From Pseudonocardia halophobica (lineage in GTDB: Bacteria; Actinomycetota; Actinomycetes; Mycobacteriales; Pseudonocardiaceae): DNA of 64,000 nt. The notes beneath the pieces were generated by a model. The model searched no databases. It saw only the letters and a program-made list of their open reading frames with translations, and had not been told where the DNA came from. The stretch covers positions 186,001 through 250,000 of the forward strand of contig NZ_BSFQ01000003.1 in NCBI RefSeq assembly GCF_027922425.1. Reading direction: 5' to 3'. The translations under genes and the position numbers were made by a program. Positions 63,429 to 64,000 of the stretch are shown here, in pieces (position 1 is the stretch's first letter; every line of letters begins with the position of its first letter).

Positions 63429-64000
63429 GTGAGCGAACTCGTCCACCGCGACACCGCCGACGGCGTCGCGACGATCACCCTCGACTCCCCCGCCAACCGC
63501 AACGCGCTCTCCGCGCAGCTGCGCCGCGAGCTGATCGCCCAGCTCGACGCCGCGATCGGCGACGACGAGGCGCGGGTGATCGTGCTGACCCACACCGGCA
63601 CCGTGTTCTGCGCCGGCATGGACCTCAAGGAGTCCCGGGGGCGCAGCGCCGAGCAGCAGGGGGTCACCGAGGTCCCGCGGATCCTCGAGACGATCTGGAC
63701 CTCGCCCACCCCCGTCGTCGCCCGGCTCACCGGCCCGGCCCGCGCCGGCGGGGTCGGCCTGGTCGCCGCCTGCGACATCGCCGTGGCCGCGGACACCGCC
63801 ACCTTCGCCTTCACCGAGGTCCGGCTCGGCGTGGTGCCCGCGGTCATCTCGGTGACCGTGCTCCCCCGGCTGCTGCCGCGCGCCGCCCACGAGCTCTTCC
63901 TCACCGGGGAGACCTTCGACGCCGCCCGCGCCGCCTCGATCGGGCTGCTCAACCGCGCGGTGCCCGCCGACGAGGTCGACGCCGAGGTCGCCCGGTACGT
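63429..64000 (+). CDS. enoyl-CoA hydratase/isomerase (crotonase) family, 3' partial
   Basis: Starts with GTG at 63429 (VSELVHRDTADGVATITLDSPANRNALS); an in-frame GTG at 63423 is also possible. CoA-binding and oxyanion features are present: VIVLTHTGTVFCAGMDLKES, TGPARAGGVGLVAACDIAVAAD, FAFTEVRLGVVPAVISVTVLPRL, LFLTGETFDAARAASIGLLNRAVP. The catalytic Glu of hydratases is replaced in this stretch by V-V-P, so a related reaction is possible. Runs off the window end. Confidence 0.9.
   Translation, partial: MSELVHRDTADGVATITLDSPANRNALSAQLRRELIAQLDAAIGDDEARVIVLTHTGTVFCAGMDLKESRGRSAEQQGVTEVPRILETIWTSPTPVVARLTGPARAGGVGLVAACDIAVAADTATFAFTEVRLGVVPAVISVTVLPRLLPRAAHELFLTGETFDAARAASIGLLNRAVPADEVDAEVARY

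Overview
The window is very GC-rich, uses many GTG starts and densely packed genes, and carries housekeeping genes in an order typical of mycolata and Pseudonocardiales. From memory of the Mycobacterium tuberculosis map, glyS - smtB - zur - (small conserved gene) - uppS - recO - era - (deaminase-like gene) - CNNM gene - ybeY - phoH - rsmE - dnaJ2 - hrcA - hemW - sirA - cysH - sirohydrochlorin chelatase runs through Rv2357c to Rv2393. The same order is seen here with extra genes inserted. A Pseudonocardia-like actinobacterium is the best guess. This is an inference from layout and protein style, not a database match.

Layout. 1-2210: two overlapping CNNM/CorC-type membrane proteins. 2242-3698: a gene with an AbiEi-like N-terminus and a Vsr/DUF559-like nuclease C-terminus, bracketed by six copies of a 66-bp palindromic repeat. 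3739-10886: glyS, a zinc regulator pair (ArsR/SmtB plus Fur/Zur), an SDR enzyme, uppS and membrane proteins. 11060-12613: a lone P-loop ATPase that looks acquired. 12683-20374: recO, paired small barrel proteins, a class II amidotransferase, a flavin split-barrel protein, era, lhgO, a deaminase-like gene, a CNNM gene and ybeY. 20484-25639: a self-contained PTS-dependent dihydroxyacetone kinase cassette (dhaK, dhaL, a DhaM-HPr-EI fusion and a divergent IclR regulator), inserted between ybeY and phoH. 27049-28106: an IS5-family element whose transposase is split by a frameshift. 28106-30498: a ThDP enzyme coupled to a cyclase/formamidase-like enzyme.

30668-39323: rsmE, dnaJ, hrcA, an ASCH-domain protein, a lipoprotein-carrier-like protein plus ABC exporter operon, a secreted alpha/beta hydrolase and hemW. 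39604-42269: a membrane-anchored low-complexity protein divergent from a membrane Ser/Thr kinase. 42350-48072: the sulfate assimilation operon (Cys-containing leader peptide, sulfite reductase, zinc-ribbon microprotein, APS reductase, cysD, cysN, sirohydrochlorin chelatase), followed by a TauE/SafE exporter. 49666-57182: an FAD protein, a very acidic small protein followed by a coiled-coil membrane protein, LLM flavin oxidoreductases, a PaaK-like ligase and a thioesterase. 57271-64000: an XRE regulator, an AraC-linked catabolic cluster (LLM monooxygenase plus two alpha/beta hydrolases), small conserved genes and the start of an enoyl-CoA hydratase.

The most unusual material is repetitive. There are at least three families of intergenic palindromes: a 66-bp GTGATCG-ended family, a 42-nt perfect hairpin family that twice overlaps stop codons, and a GAGCG-type hairpin family. 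A further palindrome sits inside the coding sequence of the DhaM-HPr-EI fusion. The best candidates for undescribed systems are the nuclease-like gene with its bracketing palindromes, the lone P-loop ATPase, and the acidic/coiled-coil gene pair.
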